64,000 bases of DNA from Aureispira anguillae (GCF_026000115.1 NZ_AP026867.1:341501-405500); one strand, 5' to 3'. Shown: positions 14,856-24,856, numbered from the stretch's first letter. Numbers and translations are program-made. The notes: generated from the letters alone by a model not told the origin.

Positions 14856-15791
14856 TTAAATGGGAGAAACTAGCCATTCGTTGACCCCTTTTCGATCTAA
14901 AAAAGGATGCGTGGCATCTTGAATAGCAGTGCTTAAGGATTCTAAAACGCCTTTTTTTACAAAATGGGGATGAACAATTAAACTAATTAATCGAGTAGGT
15001 TGTGGAGGACTAATAGCATGAAGGTAGTTAAAATCTTCTTTGGGTAAATCAATAGTTGCTAAATAAGGCAATAAAGTAACGGCATTGTTTTTTCGAACAA
15101 ATTTCATTAGAGTATCAATTGTCGTTGATTTGTATTCTAGGTTCCAATTGTCTATTCGCTTGGTGCGCAAATCGCAAATGGTTTCTGCCTGCGTTCTCAG
15201 ACAATGCCCTTCGTTGAGTAACCACAGCCGATTACAATCTATTTCGTGCGCAGCAATACTTTGATTAGAGGATTGTTGGGCGCTATCAAATAGCAAAAAG
15301 GGTTCCTTGTAGAGTGGAATCTCAATTAGGGTCGGATGATTGAGAGGGGTGGATAAAATACCAATGTCTAATGTTCTGTTCTCTAGGTCTTCAATGATTT
15401 TTGCGGTTGTAATTTCACTAACAGTAAATTTAATCTTGGGATATTTTTTTACAAAGTCATTGAGGAATAAAGGCAATAAATAAGGAGCAACAGTTGGTAT
15501 GACTCCAATGTTTAGTTCTCCACTTATTTCTCCTTTCAGATCGTTCACAACTTCATCTAAAACGGCTAACTCTTTGGTAATAATATAAAATTGTTGAAGA
15601 ATTATTTCCCCTTCTTTAGTGGTCGTAATGGGTTTGGTCTTTCGATCAAACAACTGTATATCCAGTTCATCTTCTAGGCGAGCGACCATCGTACTTAAGG
15701 TCGATTGTGTGATAAAGCATTTTTCGGCAGCCTTACCAAAACTTTGAACTTCTGCGACAGCAATAGCATATTTGATTTGTTGTATATTCAT
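14856..15791 (-). CDS. oxyR: OxyR-type LysR regulator of peroxide stress
   Basis: Encodes 311 residues. The N-terminal LysR helix-turn-helix (FGKAAEKCFITQSTLSTMVARLE) is followed by a LysR substrate domain. The redox pair C197 and C206 lies in EGHCLRTQAETIC, matching the spacing and context of OxyR C199/C208. Peroxide should oxidise the pair and switch the protein to an activator. It is divergent from the catalase gene, 250 bases away, and is the obvious regulator of it. In E. coli OxyR controls katG, ahpC and dps; here the heme catalase is the adjacent target. Confidence 0.92.
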   Translation of the reverse strand: MNIQQIKYAIAVAEVQSFGKAAEKCFITQSTLSTMVARLEDELDIQLFDRKTKPITTTKEGEIILQQFYIITKELAVLDEVVNDLKGEISGELNIGVIPTVAPYLLPLFLNDFVKKYPKIKFTVSEITTAKIIEDLENRTLDIGILSTPLNHPTLIEIPLYKEPFLLFDSAQQSSNQSIAAHEIDCNRLWLLNEGHCLRTQAETICDLRTKRIDNWNLEYKSTTIDTLMKFVRKNNAVTLLPYLATIDLPKEDFNYLHAISPPQPTRLISLIVHPHFVKKGVLESLSTAIQDATHPFLDRKGVNEWLVSPI

Positions 15792-15796
15792 CTATT

Positions 15797-16000
15797 TTAT
15801 CAATAATTAGATTGAAAATATCGTTTTTGTCAATCAAATATAAGGTATATATTGCAACTATTAATGCATAAGAGCATTTTTTAAACTTTATTTTTTTGTA
15901 AAAAAAACGAATTGTTACTGCAAAAAAATAGATGATTTTAATTTTTATTGATTATCAGTTTATTAAAATAAATAACTAAAGTGTATATTATTGATAATTA
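15797..16000. promoter_or_regulatory. oxyR-katA divergent control region
   Basis: The intergenic region carries the same short motif near each gene: TTATCAATAATTAG at 15797-15810 beside oxyR, and ATTATTGATAATTA at 15987-16000 beside katA, in opposite orientation. Both contain ATTATTGATAA. These could be OxyR sites, but they do not match the E. coli ATAG-type consensus closely, so the assignment is inference. Confidence 0.35.
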
Positions 16001-16041
16001 AATTTTTGGCAAATTAGTAAATCCAATAAAAACTTTTAATT

Positions 16042-17523
16042 ATGTCTGACAAGAAAAAAATTACCACTAGTAGTGGTTGTCCTGTAAATCATTATGAAGA
16101 TTCACAATCAGTAGGACCACAGGGCCCTTTGTTACTACAAGATTTCTTTTTGCATGAAAAGTTAGCCCATTTTAATCGAGAACGTATTCCTGAACGTATT
16201 GTGCATGCAAAAGGATCGGGGGCTTATGGAACGTTTACGGTAACACATGATATTAGCCAATATACAAGAGCAAAGCTATTTAACGAAATAGGAAAACAAT
16301 GCAAGGTTTTTGCTCGTTTTTCTACAGTGGGAGGAGAAAAAGGCTCCGCAGATACTGAGCGAGATCCTAGGGGCTTTGCCGTTAAGTTTTATACAGAGGG
16401 AGGCAATTGGGATTTGGTAGGTAACAATACGCCCGTATTTTTTATCAAAGACCCTAAAAAATTTCCTGACTTCATTCACACTCAAAAAAGAGACCCCAAA
16501 TCAAATTGCAAAAGCCCCACTATGATGTGGGATTATTGGTCCTTGAATCCTGAAAGTTTACATCAGGTTTTGATTCTAATGTCAGACAGAGGGACTCCTA
16601 AAGGCTATCGTTTTATGAATGGCTATGGAAGTCATACTTTTTCGTTGGTCAATAAAGAAGGGGAGCGAGTATATGTGAAATTTCATTATAAAAGCATGCA
16701 GGGAATTCAGAATTTTTCGGATGCTGAGGCAACCAAAATGAAAGGCATAGATGCTGATTATGCCCAAAGGGATTTGGTAGAAGCGATAGAGCGAGGAGAT
16801 TTCCCTAAGTATGCGCTTAAGATACAGGTAATGACCATGGATCAGGTAAAAACGTTCAAATGGAATCCTTTTGATTTGACCAAAGTTTGGCCACATGCTG
16901 ATTTTCCGTTGATTGATGTTGGAGTCATTGAGTTGAATGAAATTCCTGAAAATTATTTCCAAGATGTTGAACAATCTGCTTTTGCACCTGCCAATTTGGT
17001 GGATGGGATTGGATTTTCTCCAGACAAAATGTTGCAGGGGCGTATCTTGGCATATCCTGATGCACATCGTTATAGAGTAGGGGTTAATTATGAGTCTCTT
17101 CCCGTTAATAAATGTCCCTATGCCGTTAATAATTATCATAGAGATGGCGCAATGCGAGCAGATGGGAATGGGGGAGGAAGTCCCAATTATTACCCCAATA
17201 GCTTTGATAATTTGGAGGAGGACACCGCAGCCAAAGGCGAGTCTTATACCTTAGCAAGTAATGTAGTAGGATATTTTGATCGCAATGCAAATGATGACGA
17301 TCATTATTCTCAACCTGGTGCCTTATTTGAACAGGTAATGACCCCAGAACAGCAGCAAAATACCATTCAAAATATAGTGGGGGCAATGAGTGGAATTAGT
17401 GGTGCCAAAAAAGATGAAATTATCAATCGCCAGCTTTGTCATTGGTTTAGAGCTAGCCCTAAATTGGGAATGGGGATTGCTCAAGGTTTGGGAGTAGATC
17501 TTAGTCAGTTTCAAGTAAAATAA
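16042..17523 (+). CDS. katA: Heme catalase
   Basis: Encodes 493 residues, the normal length of a small-subunit (clade 3) monofunctional catalase, converting two H2O2 to water and oxygen in the cytoplasm. The active-site His55 is in RIVHAKGSGAYG, Asn128 in VGNNTPVFF and the proximal heme ligand Tyr338 in RILAYPDAHRYRVG. There is no signal peptide. It is divergent from oxyR and so very likely peroxide-induced. A terminator follows 29 bases after the stop. Confidence 0.97.
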   Translation: MSDKKKITTSSGCPVNHYEDSQSVGPQGPLLLQDFFLHEKLAHFNRERIPERIVHAKGSGAYGTFTVTHDISQYTRAKLFNEIGKQCKVFARFSTVGGEKGSADTERDPRGFAVKFYTEGGNWDLVGNNTPVFFIKDPKKFPDFIHTQKRDPKSNCKSPTMMWDYWSLNPESLHQVLILMSDRGTPKGYRFMNGYGSHTFSLVNKEGERVYVKFHYKSMQGIQNFSDAEATKMKGIDADYAQRDLVEAIERGDFPKYALKIQVMTMDQVKTFKWNPFDLTKVWPHADFPLIDVGVIELNEIPENYFQDVEQSAFAPANLVDGIGFSPDKMLQGRILAYPDAHRYRVGVNYESLPVNKCPYAVNNYHRDGAMRADGNGGGSPNYYPNSFDNLEEDTAAKGESYTLASNVVGYFDRNANDDDHYSQPGALFEQVMTPEQQQNTIQNIVGAMSGISGAKKDEIINRQLCHWFRASPKLGMGIAQGLGVDLSQFQVK

Positions 17524-17552
17524 CTTAATTTAAGGAATACTTAAAGTGATTT

Positions 17553-17590
17553 AATAGGTTGAGAATATAAATTCTTGACCTATTTTTTTT
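17553..17590 (+). terminator. Rho-independent terminator of katA
   Basis: AATAGGT and AGAAT pair with ATTCT and ACCTATT (a two-part stem with an internal TG/TG), followed by eight T. It also argues against a translation start at 17589 for the next gene. Confidence 0.8.
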
Positions 17591-17645
17591 GCTACTGACA
17601 GCCCCTTGTCACAAAGGGATCGTATTTTTGTTTCAAAATAAAAAA

Positions 17646-18014
17646 ATGATAAGAGAATTAGATCAATTTTATGCCAATAAAGAGGAGCCCAATAGAGGCT
17701 GTTTATTGGCTTTGCGCAATTTTATTTTGGAGCAAGATGTGGCTGTTTCAGAAACACAAAAATATGGAATGCCCTGCTTTTGTTATAAAAAGCGGCATTT
17801 TTGTTATTTGTGGGTAGATAAGAAAACCAACGACCCTTATTTGTTGATGGTAGAGGGGAAGTATTTGGAGCACCCCAAATTAGAACAAGGGACAAGAAAA
17901 CGAATGAAAATTTTTAGGGTTAATCCCAAAGAAGATTTACCCATAACGGAACTTCAAACGGTACTTCAGGCTGCTTTAAGTTTGTATCGAAAGGGAATTA
18001 TTGTGGTGAAATGA
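17646..18014 (+). CDS. DUF1801 domain protein
   Basis: Encodes 122 residues from the ATG at 17646. The frame opens earlier at a TTG (17589), but that lies inside the katA terminator. The pattern (AVSETQKYGMPCFCYKKR, then CYLWVDK and LMVEGKY) fits DUF1801/YdhG-like proteins, a small cytoplasmic alpha/beta fold seen in many bacteria with unknown biochemical role. It follows katA but is separated by a terminator, so it is probably transcribed on its own. Confidence 0.8.
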   Translation: MIRELDQFYANKEEPNRGCLLALRNFILEQDVAVSETQKYGMPCFCYKKRHFCYLWVDKKTNDPYLLMVEGKYLEHPKLEQGTRKRMKIFRVNPKEDLPITELQTVLQAALSLYRKGIIVVK

Positions 18015-18158
18015 TGAGCATAAAATTTTATTATATGCACTTTGAAAAGAATTTAACATTATAGATTGAGGGAAAAGAAAAGAGCATTTATGTATAGTCT
18101 TTAGAAAGGGCTAATTAGTAGCTAATTATTTATTATTAGGATCAAGTTATAACAAAAT

Positions 18159-18863
18159 ATGAACTATACCGTAGCACAAATAATCCATGAATTAGAACAA
18201 TTAGGCAATAAAGAAAATATAGCGTTTAAAGAAAGAAAATTTGGTGTCAAAACAACGAATGCGCTAGGAATCTACCACCCTGATTTGAAAATTATCGCTA
18301 AAAAAATAGGAAAGGATAGTAGATTGGCAAAGGCACTTTTTGAGACGGGAATTTACGAAGCTAAAATTTTGTGCAGTCAGCTTTTTGATCCTAGAGAATT
18401 AACAGAAGACCTAATGGAAAAATGGGTGCCTACCTTTGAGAATTGGGAAATTTGCGATTCCTTTTGCATGGGGCTATTTGCCAAAAGTCAATTCGCTGTT
18501 GTTAAGGCAAAACTTTGGAGCCAACGAAGTGCTGAATTTGAAAAACGAGCCAGTTTTGCAACCATTGCAGCTTATTGCATGGCCGACAAAAAAGCACTAA
18601 ATCCAGTTTTTGAACAATTTTTCCCTTTGATAAAAAGGGCAGCGACGGACGAGCGAATTTATGTAAAAAAGGCAGTCAATTGGGCGTTGAGAAATATAGG
18701 AAAAAGAAATCTTGATTTGAACCAACGAGCAATAGAAGAATCGCTGAAAATTTATGCGTTGGATAGTCCTTCGGCTCAATGGATTGCTAAGGATGCCTTA
18801 AAAAAATTACAAAAACCAACCGTGAAAATGTTGGATTATCCAAGAAGCTTGTACCGCTTATAG
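18159..18863 (+). CDS. AlkD-like DNA alkylation repair protein
   Basis: Encodes 234 residues, all helical HEAT-like repeats, matching the DNA alkylation repair (AlkD/AlkC) family. These are glycosylases that remove 3-methyladenine and 7-methylguanine without base flipping. Key positions are visible: W and D in FENWEICDSF, R in EKRASFATIAAY and the VKKAVNWALRNIGKR signature. The Trp, Asp and Arg correspond to the catalytic cleft residues of Bacillus AlkD. It starts at an ATG and ends before an 18-bp terminator hairpin. Close to catalase and OxyR, fitting a DNA damage and stress neighbourhood. Confidence 0.9.
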   Translation: MNYTVAQIIHELEQLGNKENIAFKERKFGVKTTNALGIYHPDLKIIAKKIGKDSRLAKALFETGIYEAKILCSQLFDPRELTEDLMEKWVPTFENWEICDSFCMGLFAKSQFAVVKAKLWSQRSAEFEKRASFATIAAYCMADKKALNPVFEQFFPLIKRAATDERIYVKKAVNWALRNIGKRNLDLNQRAIEESLKIYALDSPSAQWIAKDALKKLQKPTVKMLDYPRSLYRL

Positions 18864-18882
18864 AATCTATTAAAACAAGTTT

Positions 18883-18925
18883 AAGTAAGTAGACGAACAA
18901 ATCTTGTTCGTCTACTTACTTTTAG
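18883..18925. terminator. Bidirectional terminator hairpin
   Basis: Perfect 18-bp stem (18883-18900 with 18904-18921) and a three-base loop, with T on the plus side and A before it. It lies between the convergent alkD-like and Na/Pi transporter genes and can serve both. Confidence 0.88.
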
Positions 18926-18963
18926 CTTTGGATAAGGTTACTATTTGAAGCTAGAAAAATTGA

Positions 18964-20661
18964 CTAAATTTCTCCAACAACAGATTCTGTAACATTGACG
19001 ATGTGATCTCCAATACGTTCTAAAGAAGAAAAAAGATTGTTGTAAATCAAGGCATTTTTAACCTCATAATCTTGATCACTTAGGCGATCGAGGTTTTGAG
19101 TGCGCAATTGATTTTTAAGCTCATTAATCTGACTTTCAAGCAACATGGCACCACCTTTTTCTACCGAACCATAATCCGAAACAGAAAGGTTGGTATTCAT
19201 TACTTTAAATGCTTCATCAATCAAGCTAATAATTTCATTAATTCCATTGCGCTGCTCTGGCAAAAGATGGATGTGTTCTTCCATTTTTTGTTCTAGTATT
19301 TTTGCAATCTGAAAATAAATGTCACCAATGCGTTCAAGGTCGTTGGCAATATTGATGTAGCTGATTAATTTAGAAGAAGTTTGGTGCGTATTTTCTTTAT
19401 CCACCAAGTTGGTAATGTACTCTGTAATCTTAATTTCCAAAACGTCTGTAATCTCTTCATATTTGAAGAGTCGTTTGATGGCTTCACTTTTTTCTTTGTC
19501 ATCAATAGAATTGATTGCTGTTGTCAAAAATGAATTCATTTGACCAACTACATTGCCATAATATGCCGTTTCTTGCTGAACCACATCTGTACTGAGTTCT
19601 GTGCTTAATGTCTTATTGGTGATAAATTCAAGCAGTTCTTCTTGCTCATCTTCTTTTTCTTTTACCGTATATTTTGCGGCTTTTACCAACCAAGGAACAA
19701 AGGGCAGAATTAAGCAAACATTAATCGCATTAAAACTAGTATGGAAGGCGGCTAAAGCCATTGGAATTGCTGCTGGTGTCGTATAAGGGTCTGCAATATT
19801 TAATAGCGGTTGGACAAAATTGGATAACACAGGCAAAAACCAAGGCAGAACAAGAACCATCCAAGTAACCCCAACAGTATTGAATAAGGAATGAATTCTG
19901 GCGGATCTTCTGGCGGCTGTATTACCAATTAAAGAAGCCAATTCAGCAGTAATGGTCGTCCCTATATTTTCACCCAAAATCATTGCTGCCGCTACATCAA
20001 AAGGTAGCCAACCTTCTGCACACATGGTTAAGGTGATGGCCATCGAAGCACTAGAAGATTGTACAACAATTGTCAATAGCGTCCCCACAAATACAAAGAA
20101 AACTCTAGATAAGATTCCCCATTGAGTAAAATTCTTTAGGGCTTCGAGTACTTCGGGGTTGTCTTTGATAGAAGGAACAGCGCCTTTTAATTCACTCAAA
20201 CCAAGAAATAGAATGGCAAAACCAATCACAAATTTACCCCAATATTTGGCATTGCCTTTTCCTAAAAAAAATAGGGGCACTCCTAAGGTAAATAAGGGGA
20301 TTGAATAGGCTGATAATTTTACTTTGAATCCTAATACCGATACAATCCATCCTGTGATTGTCGTTCCTATATTGGCACCAATCATAACCCCTGCTGACTC
20401 TGTGAGAGACAATAGACCTGCATTGACAAAGCTTACTGTCATTACGGTAGTGGCCGAAGAAGATTGTATCAATAGCGTAATCAAAAAGCCTGTAAAAACA
20501 CCTAAAAACCTATTTTGAGTCATTGTTCTTAGGATATTTCTAAGTTGAGCTCCTGCGGCTTGTTGAATCCCATCACTCATCATTTTCATACCGTAGATAA
20601 AAAAAGCAAGGGCTCCTACGATTTGAAAGATACTTCCGATTCCAAAGTCCATTGTATACAA
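18964..20661 (-). CDS. Na+/phosphate cotransporter (NptA/YjbB type) with PhoU-like tail
   Basis: Encodes 565 residues. The membrane part (about 1-330) has two inverted Na/Pi-cotransporter repeats, each with the signature QSSSA: LLIQSSSATTVMTVSF near residue 65 and VVQSSSASMAITLTM near 200. The cytoplasmic tail (about 345-565) is helical and PhoU-like (DLERIGDIYFQIAKI and LERIGDHIVNVTES). It moves phosphate across the inner membrane driven by sodium; the direction is not evident from sequence. Single gene, convergent with the alkD-like gene. Confidence 0.93.
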   Translation of the reverse strand: MYTMDFGIGSIFQIVGALAFFIYGMKMMSDGIQQAAGAQLRNILRTMTQNRFLGVFTGFLITLLIQSSSATTVMTVSFVNAGLLSLTESAGVMIGANIGTTITGWIVSVLGFKVKLSAYSIPLFTLGVPLFFLGKGNAKYWGKFVIGFAILFLGLSELKGAVPSIKDNPEVLEALKNFTQWGILSRVFFVFVGTLLTIVVQSSSASMAITLTMCAEGWLPFDVAAAMILGENIGTTITAELASLIGNTAARRSARIHSLFNTVGVTWMVLVLPWFLPVLSNFVQPLLNIADPYTTPAAIPMALAAFHTSFNAINVCLILPFVPWLVKAAKYTVKEKEDEQEELLEFITNKTLSTELSTDVVQQETAYYGNVVGQMNSFLTTAINSIDDKEKSEAIKRLFKYEEITDVLEIKITEYITNLVDKENTHQTSSKLISYINIANDLERIGDIYFQIAKILEQKMEEHIHLLPEQRNGINEIISLIDEAFKVMNTNLSVSDYGSVEKGGAMLLESQINELKNQLRTQNLDRLSDQDYEVKNALIYNNLFSSLERIGDHIVNVTESVVGEI

Positions 20662-20904
20662 ATTTACTATAGATAAAAAAAAAGACCTTTGTTGTTGAAA
20701 ATGAGGACAAAAGCTAATTTCAACAGGCTAAAAAAAATTTATGTTTTAATGAGGTGAAAATACATCGTTTTTTGTTATAAAAAAACGATCAAAAGTTAAT
20801 TTTGTATGAAATTTAAATCTTTGCTGAAAAAGAAATCTTGAAGAAATACGCTTCTCAAAAAAAACTTGCTTAAAGCAGCCCCATTATTTACGAAAGGAGT
20901 GCTT

Positions 20905-22116
20905 TTAGGCTAATTTTCCTGCAATAAATGCCGTAGTCCATGCTGCTTGAAAATTGTACCCTCCTGTAATCCCATCAATGTCCATTATTTCACCCGCAAA
21001 GTATAGATTAGGACAAGTTTTGCTTTGCATCGTACGAATATCAATACTCTCTAAACTAACTCCTCCACAAGTAACAAATTCCTCTTTAAAGGTCGTTTTA
21101 CCTTGAACGTTATAAACATCATTGGTGAGTAAGGTTACTAACTTATTGAGTCCTTTTTTGCCCAATTCAGCCCATTTTTTATTTGCGGGCAATTGGCCTT
21201 TTTCTAATAAGTAATGCCATAAACGCTCAGGTAATAAATAAGGACGATAGTTGGTGAGCAATTTATTGGGGTGGGTTTGACAAATTTCTTTTAAAGATTC
21301 GGAGACAACAGTATTGTTAAGCTCATTGACCCAGTTGACTTGAACCTTGAATACATAATTGGAGTCACTTAAAATTCGAGCGCCAAAAGCCGATAATTTG
21401 AGAATAGAAGGCCCACTCATTCCCCAATGAGTAATTAACAATGGACCATCCGATTTGAGCTTAGTACCTTGAATGCTGGTACGGGTTTCTTTGACAACAA
21501 TTCCCATGAGTTCGGTAATTGTTTCTTTGGGCATATTAAATGTAAACAAAGAAGGAACAGGGGGGGCAATTTGATGCCCTAAATCTGCCAACCATTGCAA
21601 ACCTTGTTCTTTGGGGCATCCTCCTGTTGCAACAATCACTTTGTCAAAGGTTCTACTTATGTTCCCTTTAGAGAAGGTTAACGTTAGCTGATTTTGAATA
21701 GGAGTTATACTTTTTACCCCATTACCGACCTCTATATGGATGCCTAATTGGCGAGTTTCGGAAAGAAAGCAGTCAATGATAGATTGTGAGTTTTGTGAAA
21801 CGGGAAAAACACAGTTATCCTCTTGTATGACCAAAGGAACACCACGCTTTTCGAACCAATCCATGGTGTCTTGCGTACTAAATACCCGAAACGCTTTTTT
21901 TAATGCCTTGTCACCACGAGGGTAAGCTTTGGTCAGTTCTTTGATAGAAGTACAACCATTTGTAACATTACATCGCCCTCCTCCCGATACTTTTACTTTT
22001 GATAAGAGTTTTTTAGACTTTTCTAAAATGGTTACTTCGGAATTAGGATGATTTTTCTTTGCTGCTATGGCAGCAAAAAAACCTGCTGCTCCACCTCCAA
22101 TAATGGCAATATTCAT
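20905..22116 (-). CDS. HI0933/YhiN-family FAD-dependent oxidoreductase
   Basis: Encodes 403 residues. The Rossmann FAD motif is at the N-terminus (IGGGAAGFFAAIAA). The family signature GGGRCNVTNG follows near residue 46, and the C-terminal FAD-binding block is FAGEIMDIDGITGGYN. This family (YhiN/BaiN-like) consists of soluble flavoproteins of poorly known substrate; some act on bile-acid-like enones. Full length, single gene. The substrate is not predictable. Confidence 0.92.
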   Translation of the reverse strand: MNIAIIGGGAAGFFAAIAAKKNHPNSEVTILEKSKKLLSKVKVSGGGRCNVTNGCTSIKELTKAYPRGDKALKKAFRVFSTQDTMDWFEKRGVPLVIQEDNCVFPVSQNSQSIIDCFLSETRQLGIHIEVGNGVKSITPIQNQLTLTFSKGNISRTFDKVIVATGGCPKEQGLQWLADLGHQIAPPVPSLFTFNMPKETITELMGIVVKETRTSIQGTKLKSDGPLLITHWGMSGPSILKLSAFGARILSDSNYVFKVQVNWVNELNNTVVSESLKEICQTHPNKLLTNYRPYLLPERLWHYLLEKGQLPANKKWAELGKKGLNKLVTLLTNDVYNVQGKTTFKEEFVTCGGVSLESIDIRTMQSKTCPNLYFAGEIMDIDGITGGYNFQAAWTTAFIAGKLA

Positions 22117-22378
22117 TTGGTATTGGTTCTTGTTGCTAAATGCAGCAAAAATCGATAAAAAGCAACAATTTTATTAATAATTCACAGATTTTTATCGTTT
22201 CTACTAAAAAAACAATCCACTCATTCCTATATTCGTTTAATTGGCAGGGTTTTAAGTGCTAGTAGATGGTGGTCTTAACCATTGAACCTTTAGGTAAGTA
22301 TGCAAAAATATGAATGCGTTAAGCTTATAAAGAATACGGCATACTTGCTTGCTTCATTTTTTAATATAAAATCATATT

Positions 22379-22807
22379 ATGAAAATTGTAAGTTGTACCC
22401 TTTTGATGTTTTTTTTGATGTTTTTGAATGATAGCTTATTGGCGAATGCTAAGTTTGAGCAATCTGTAGATAGTAGTGGATTAAAAATTTCGAAAGCGGC
22501 TTTTAAAGAAAAAATGAGCCGCTATACGGATTTGATGAAAGAAGAGGCAGAGTTTACCGAAGCAGAGTATATAGAAATGGTATTAATTGATAATACTTAT
22601 TTGCTGTTTATGAAAAATGGAAACCCTTATTATAGTGTACAAACGCACAATGAGTATCTAGACTTTTTGAAGTATTACATGGAAGATATTCTCAAAACGT
22701 TGGCTGCGAATAAGGAAGGTTGCAATGGTGGGTTTTATTCTGCAAAACATGATTTGTGCATAGGAGGAACAGAGCCCAATGAGAAAAGTGTGTATGTTGT
22801 TTTTTAA
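22379..22807 (+). CDS. Small exported protein of unknown function
   Basis: Encodes 142 residues. A Sec signal peptide (1-24, FFLMFLNDSLLANA) suggests cleavage after ANA and a periplasmic or surface product of about 118 residues. The mature part is acidic and has two Cys near the C-terminus (EGCNGGFY and DLCIGG) that could form a disulfide. No T9SS sorting domain. Its own terminator follows. I recognise no family. Confidence 0.75.
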   Translation: MKIVSCTLLMFFLMFLNDSLLANAKFEQSVDSSGLKISKAAFKEKMSRYTDLMKEEAEFTEAEYIEMVLIDNTYLLFMKNGNPYYSVQTHNEYLDFLKYYMEDILKTLAANKEGCNGGFYSAKHDLCIGGTEPNEKSVYVVF

Positions 22808-22880
22808 TTGGACATTCTAGAGGAGTCTAATCAATGTTTCTCTAGCACCAAAAATTGTCAAAATAGCATTTTATTAGATA

Positions 22881-22913
22881 AGAAGTCATCTCAAATCATT
22901 TGAGATGACTTCT
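22881..22913 (+). terminator. Hairpin terminator
   Basis: Perfect 15-bp stem AGAAGTCATCTCAAA / TTTGAGATGACTTCT with a TCA loop, 73 bases after the stop of the small exported protein. The T tract is weak (ATTTG). Confidence 0.7.
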
Positions 22914-23205
22914 ATTTGTTTCGTCAAAATTGTAAATAATCGAGTCTGAAGGAGAAAATTTTTCACTAAAAATAGTGTGTTGATAACCAGAGGAATGTCT
23001 TAACTGTGTAAGTTTTATAAAAATTAACAAAAAATTTAAATTTTGATAAACTTGTTTTTTGTTAAAATTAAATTTTATGTGGAAGACTATTTGTGAAAGG
23101 ATAATTTTTTTGAAATTAAAAATAGAGGCTAATATACGTAATTTTTTTATAAACATAAGAAAAACAGTGCTTTATAAACGATGTTTTGTTTATTTTTTTT
23201 TCCTG

Positions 23206-23231
23206 TTTGGAACAATATTTATTTAGTTTTG
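23206..23231 (+). promoter_or_regulatory. Candidate Bacteroidota promoter
   Basis: TAGTTTTG at 23224-23231 matches the -7 element TAnnTTTG, with a TTTG at 23206-23209 as a possible upstream element, although the 14-base gap is shorter than usual. It lies about 40 bases before the ATG of the T9SS cargo gene at 23270. Confidence 0.45.
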
Positions 23232-23269
23232 TGGGGAAGAATATAACCCCCAGAAACACATATAAATAA

Positions 23270-24517
23270 ATGAAAATGAACTTCAAAGCACAAATTTTAT
23301 TAATTGTATTGATCGCTATGAGCAATATAGCTATGGCTCAAAACTCAGGAACATTTAATTTTTCAACCAACCCATCTGCCCCATCAGATTACAACTGGTT
23401 GCCCGCAGGAGCATTAACCAATACTTTTTTGAGTGTAGATAATACAGATTTAGATATTTCAATGACCCTAGATGGAGCGACAGGAACATTGACAAATTTT
23501 CCAGGTAGTTTGGCTGCTTCTCCAAGCATTGGTAGCGCAACAACAGGAGGAAGCGGAGAAGCATTAACTGTAGCTACTTATGGTTTTGGAACCGATGGGA
23601 TAACATTTACCATTACGTTTAGCCAACCATTGGCAAGTGCAGATTTTAAACTATTTCATATCAATGGCTCTTCTTATTCGGGTGATTTGTGTACCATTTC
23701 TGCTCAAAATGTATTAGGCGATAAGATTTACCCTACATTAACAGCTTCTAGCAACCCTTCTTATCAAATTAACTATCCTAGTATAGGGCAAGTAGATGCA
23801 CATTCTTCCTCTACTGCTGGGGATAGAGATGAAGTAGGAATTGAATTTGTAGACCCTTCTGGTATTACTTCTATTACTATTGTATGGTCTAATTGTACGA
23901 CTTGTGGGGCTAATTTTCACGGTTTGGGACTCATCAATAATCTTAATTTTACATTGATGAATGCTTTGCCTGTTGAGTTAACGTATTTTAGTGCAGATTT
24001 AGCAGCCGACAATAGTGGAATCTTAAATTGGGCTACAGCTTCAGAAACAAATAATAGAGGATTTGAAATCGAACAGGCACTTCCTTCTTCAGATGTTCCT
24101 GTTTTTGAAAAAATAGGATTCCTAGAGGGAGCAGGTACAACTGTACAGGCGAAAAACTACAGTTATTCGACCCAACAACTGATACCTGGAACACATTATT
24201 TTCGAATCAAGCAAATTGACTTTGACGGCACTTATACTTATAGTAATATCCAAGCTTTAACAATTCGTGCAAAAGAAGAATTTATTACCTTATATCCTAA
24301 TCCAACGCAAGGAAAGACAAAGATAGAACTGGGAGAACAAATAGAAGGGGATATACATTTGGAGCTGTTTAATCAAACGGGGCAATTGATGTTGGCTAAG
24401 GTTTACAATAACCAACAATTAATAGAATTGGATGTCAATTTTTTGCCAGCAGCTTATTATACTATCCGATTGAATACCATAAGAGGAACGGAATTGTTTA
24501 AATTACTGAAGCAATAA
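23270..24517 (+). CDS. Secreted T9SS cargo protein
   Basis: Encodes 415 residues. A signal peptide (1-23, ending AMAQ) is followed by a beta-rich domain of about 200 residues with no named family. The common Bacteroidota linker (ALPVELTYFSADLA, then LNWATASETNNRGFEIE, residues about 225-330) comes next, and then a type A T9SS sorting domain (ITLYPNPTQGKTKIELG to the end). Exported by the type IX system to the surface or medium. Role unknown. An alternative start two codons later (MNFKAQ) is possible. Confidence 0.88.
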   Translation: MKMNFKAQILLIVLIAMSNIAMAQNSGTFNFSTNPSAPSDYNWLPAGALTNTFLSVDNTDLDISMTLDGATGTLTNFPGSLAASPSIGSATTGGSGEALTVATYGFGTDGITFTITFSQPLASADFKLFHINGSSYSGDLCTISAQNVLGDKIYPTLTASSNPSYQINYPSIGQVDAHSSSTAGDRDEVGIEFVDPSGITSITIVWSNCTTCGANFHGLGLINNLNFTLMNALPVELTYFSADLAADNSGILNWATASETNNRGFEIEQALPSSDVPVFEKIGFLEGAGTTVQAKNYSYSTQQLIPGTHYFRIKQIDFDGTYTYSNIQALTIRAKEEFITLYPNPTQGKTKIELGEQIEGDIHLELFNQTGQLMLAKVYNNQQLIELDVNFLPAAYYTIRLNTIRGTELFKLLKQ

Positions 24518-24574
24518 TCACTACAGCCTAGGAGTACAGTCATCATAACACTACAAGATTTTTCATTGAATAGG

Positions 24575-24606
24575 AGCCATCCCGATTTTTCGAGGATGGC
24601 TTTTTA
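24575..24606 (+). terminator. Rho-independent terminator
   Basis: AGCCATCC pairs with GGATGGCT around a loop of about 13 bases, followed by TTTTTATT, 57 bases after the preceding stop. Confidence 0.85.
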
Positions 24607-24856
24607 TTGTAGTGATTCTGATGACTTATAGCGATATAATTGGTTGGCTACTTTTTGAGTAGAACAAACTACAAAAAGAGTAGCTAAGTATAAAAAAATG
24701 GCATTAATTTGGGCTTTAAGTCATTAAAATGAATTGGAAATTTTAATGCATGCATTTTTTTTTATAATTTATATTTCGGTATCTATTAATAGAAGGACAC
24801 AAAAGGTGTGCTCTAAATTGAAATTTATTTCCTAACCAATTCATAATTTCCTCCTT

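Noticed and set aside
17589-17645. TTG start of the DUF1801 gene at 17589
   Set aside because: It lies in the T tract of the catalase terminator; the ATG at 17646 fits the family's N-terminus.
22896-23325. Minus-strand open frames between 22.9 and 23.3 kb
   Set aside because: Very AT-rich, Phe/Ile/Lys-dominated translations overlapping a terminator hairpin and a likely promoter; no protein-like pattern.
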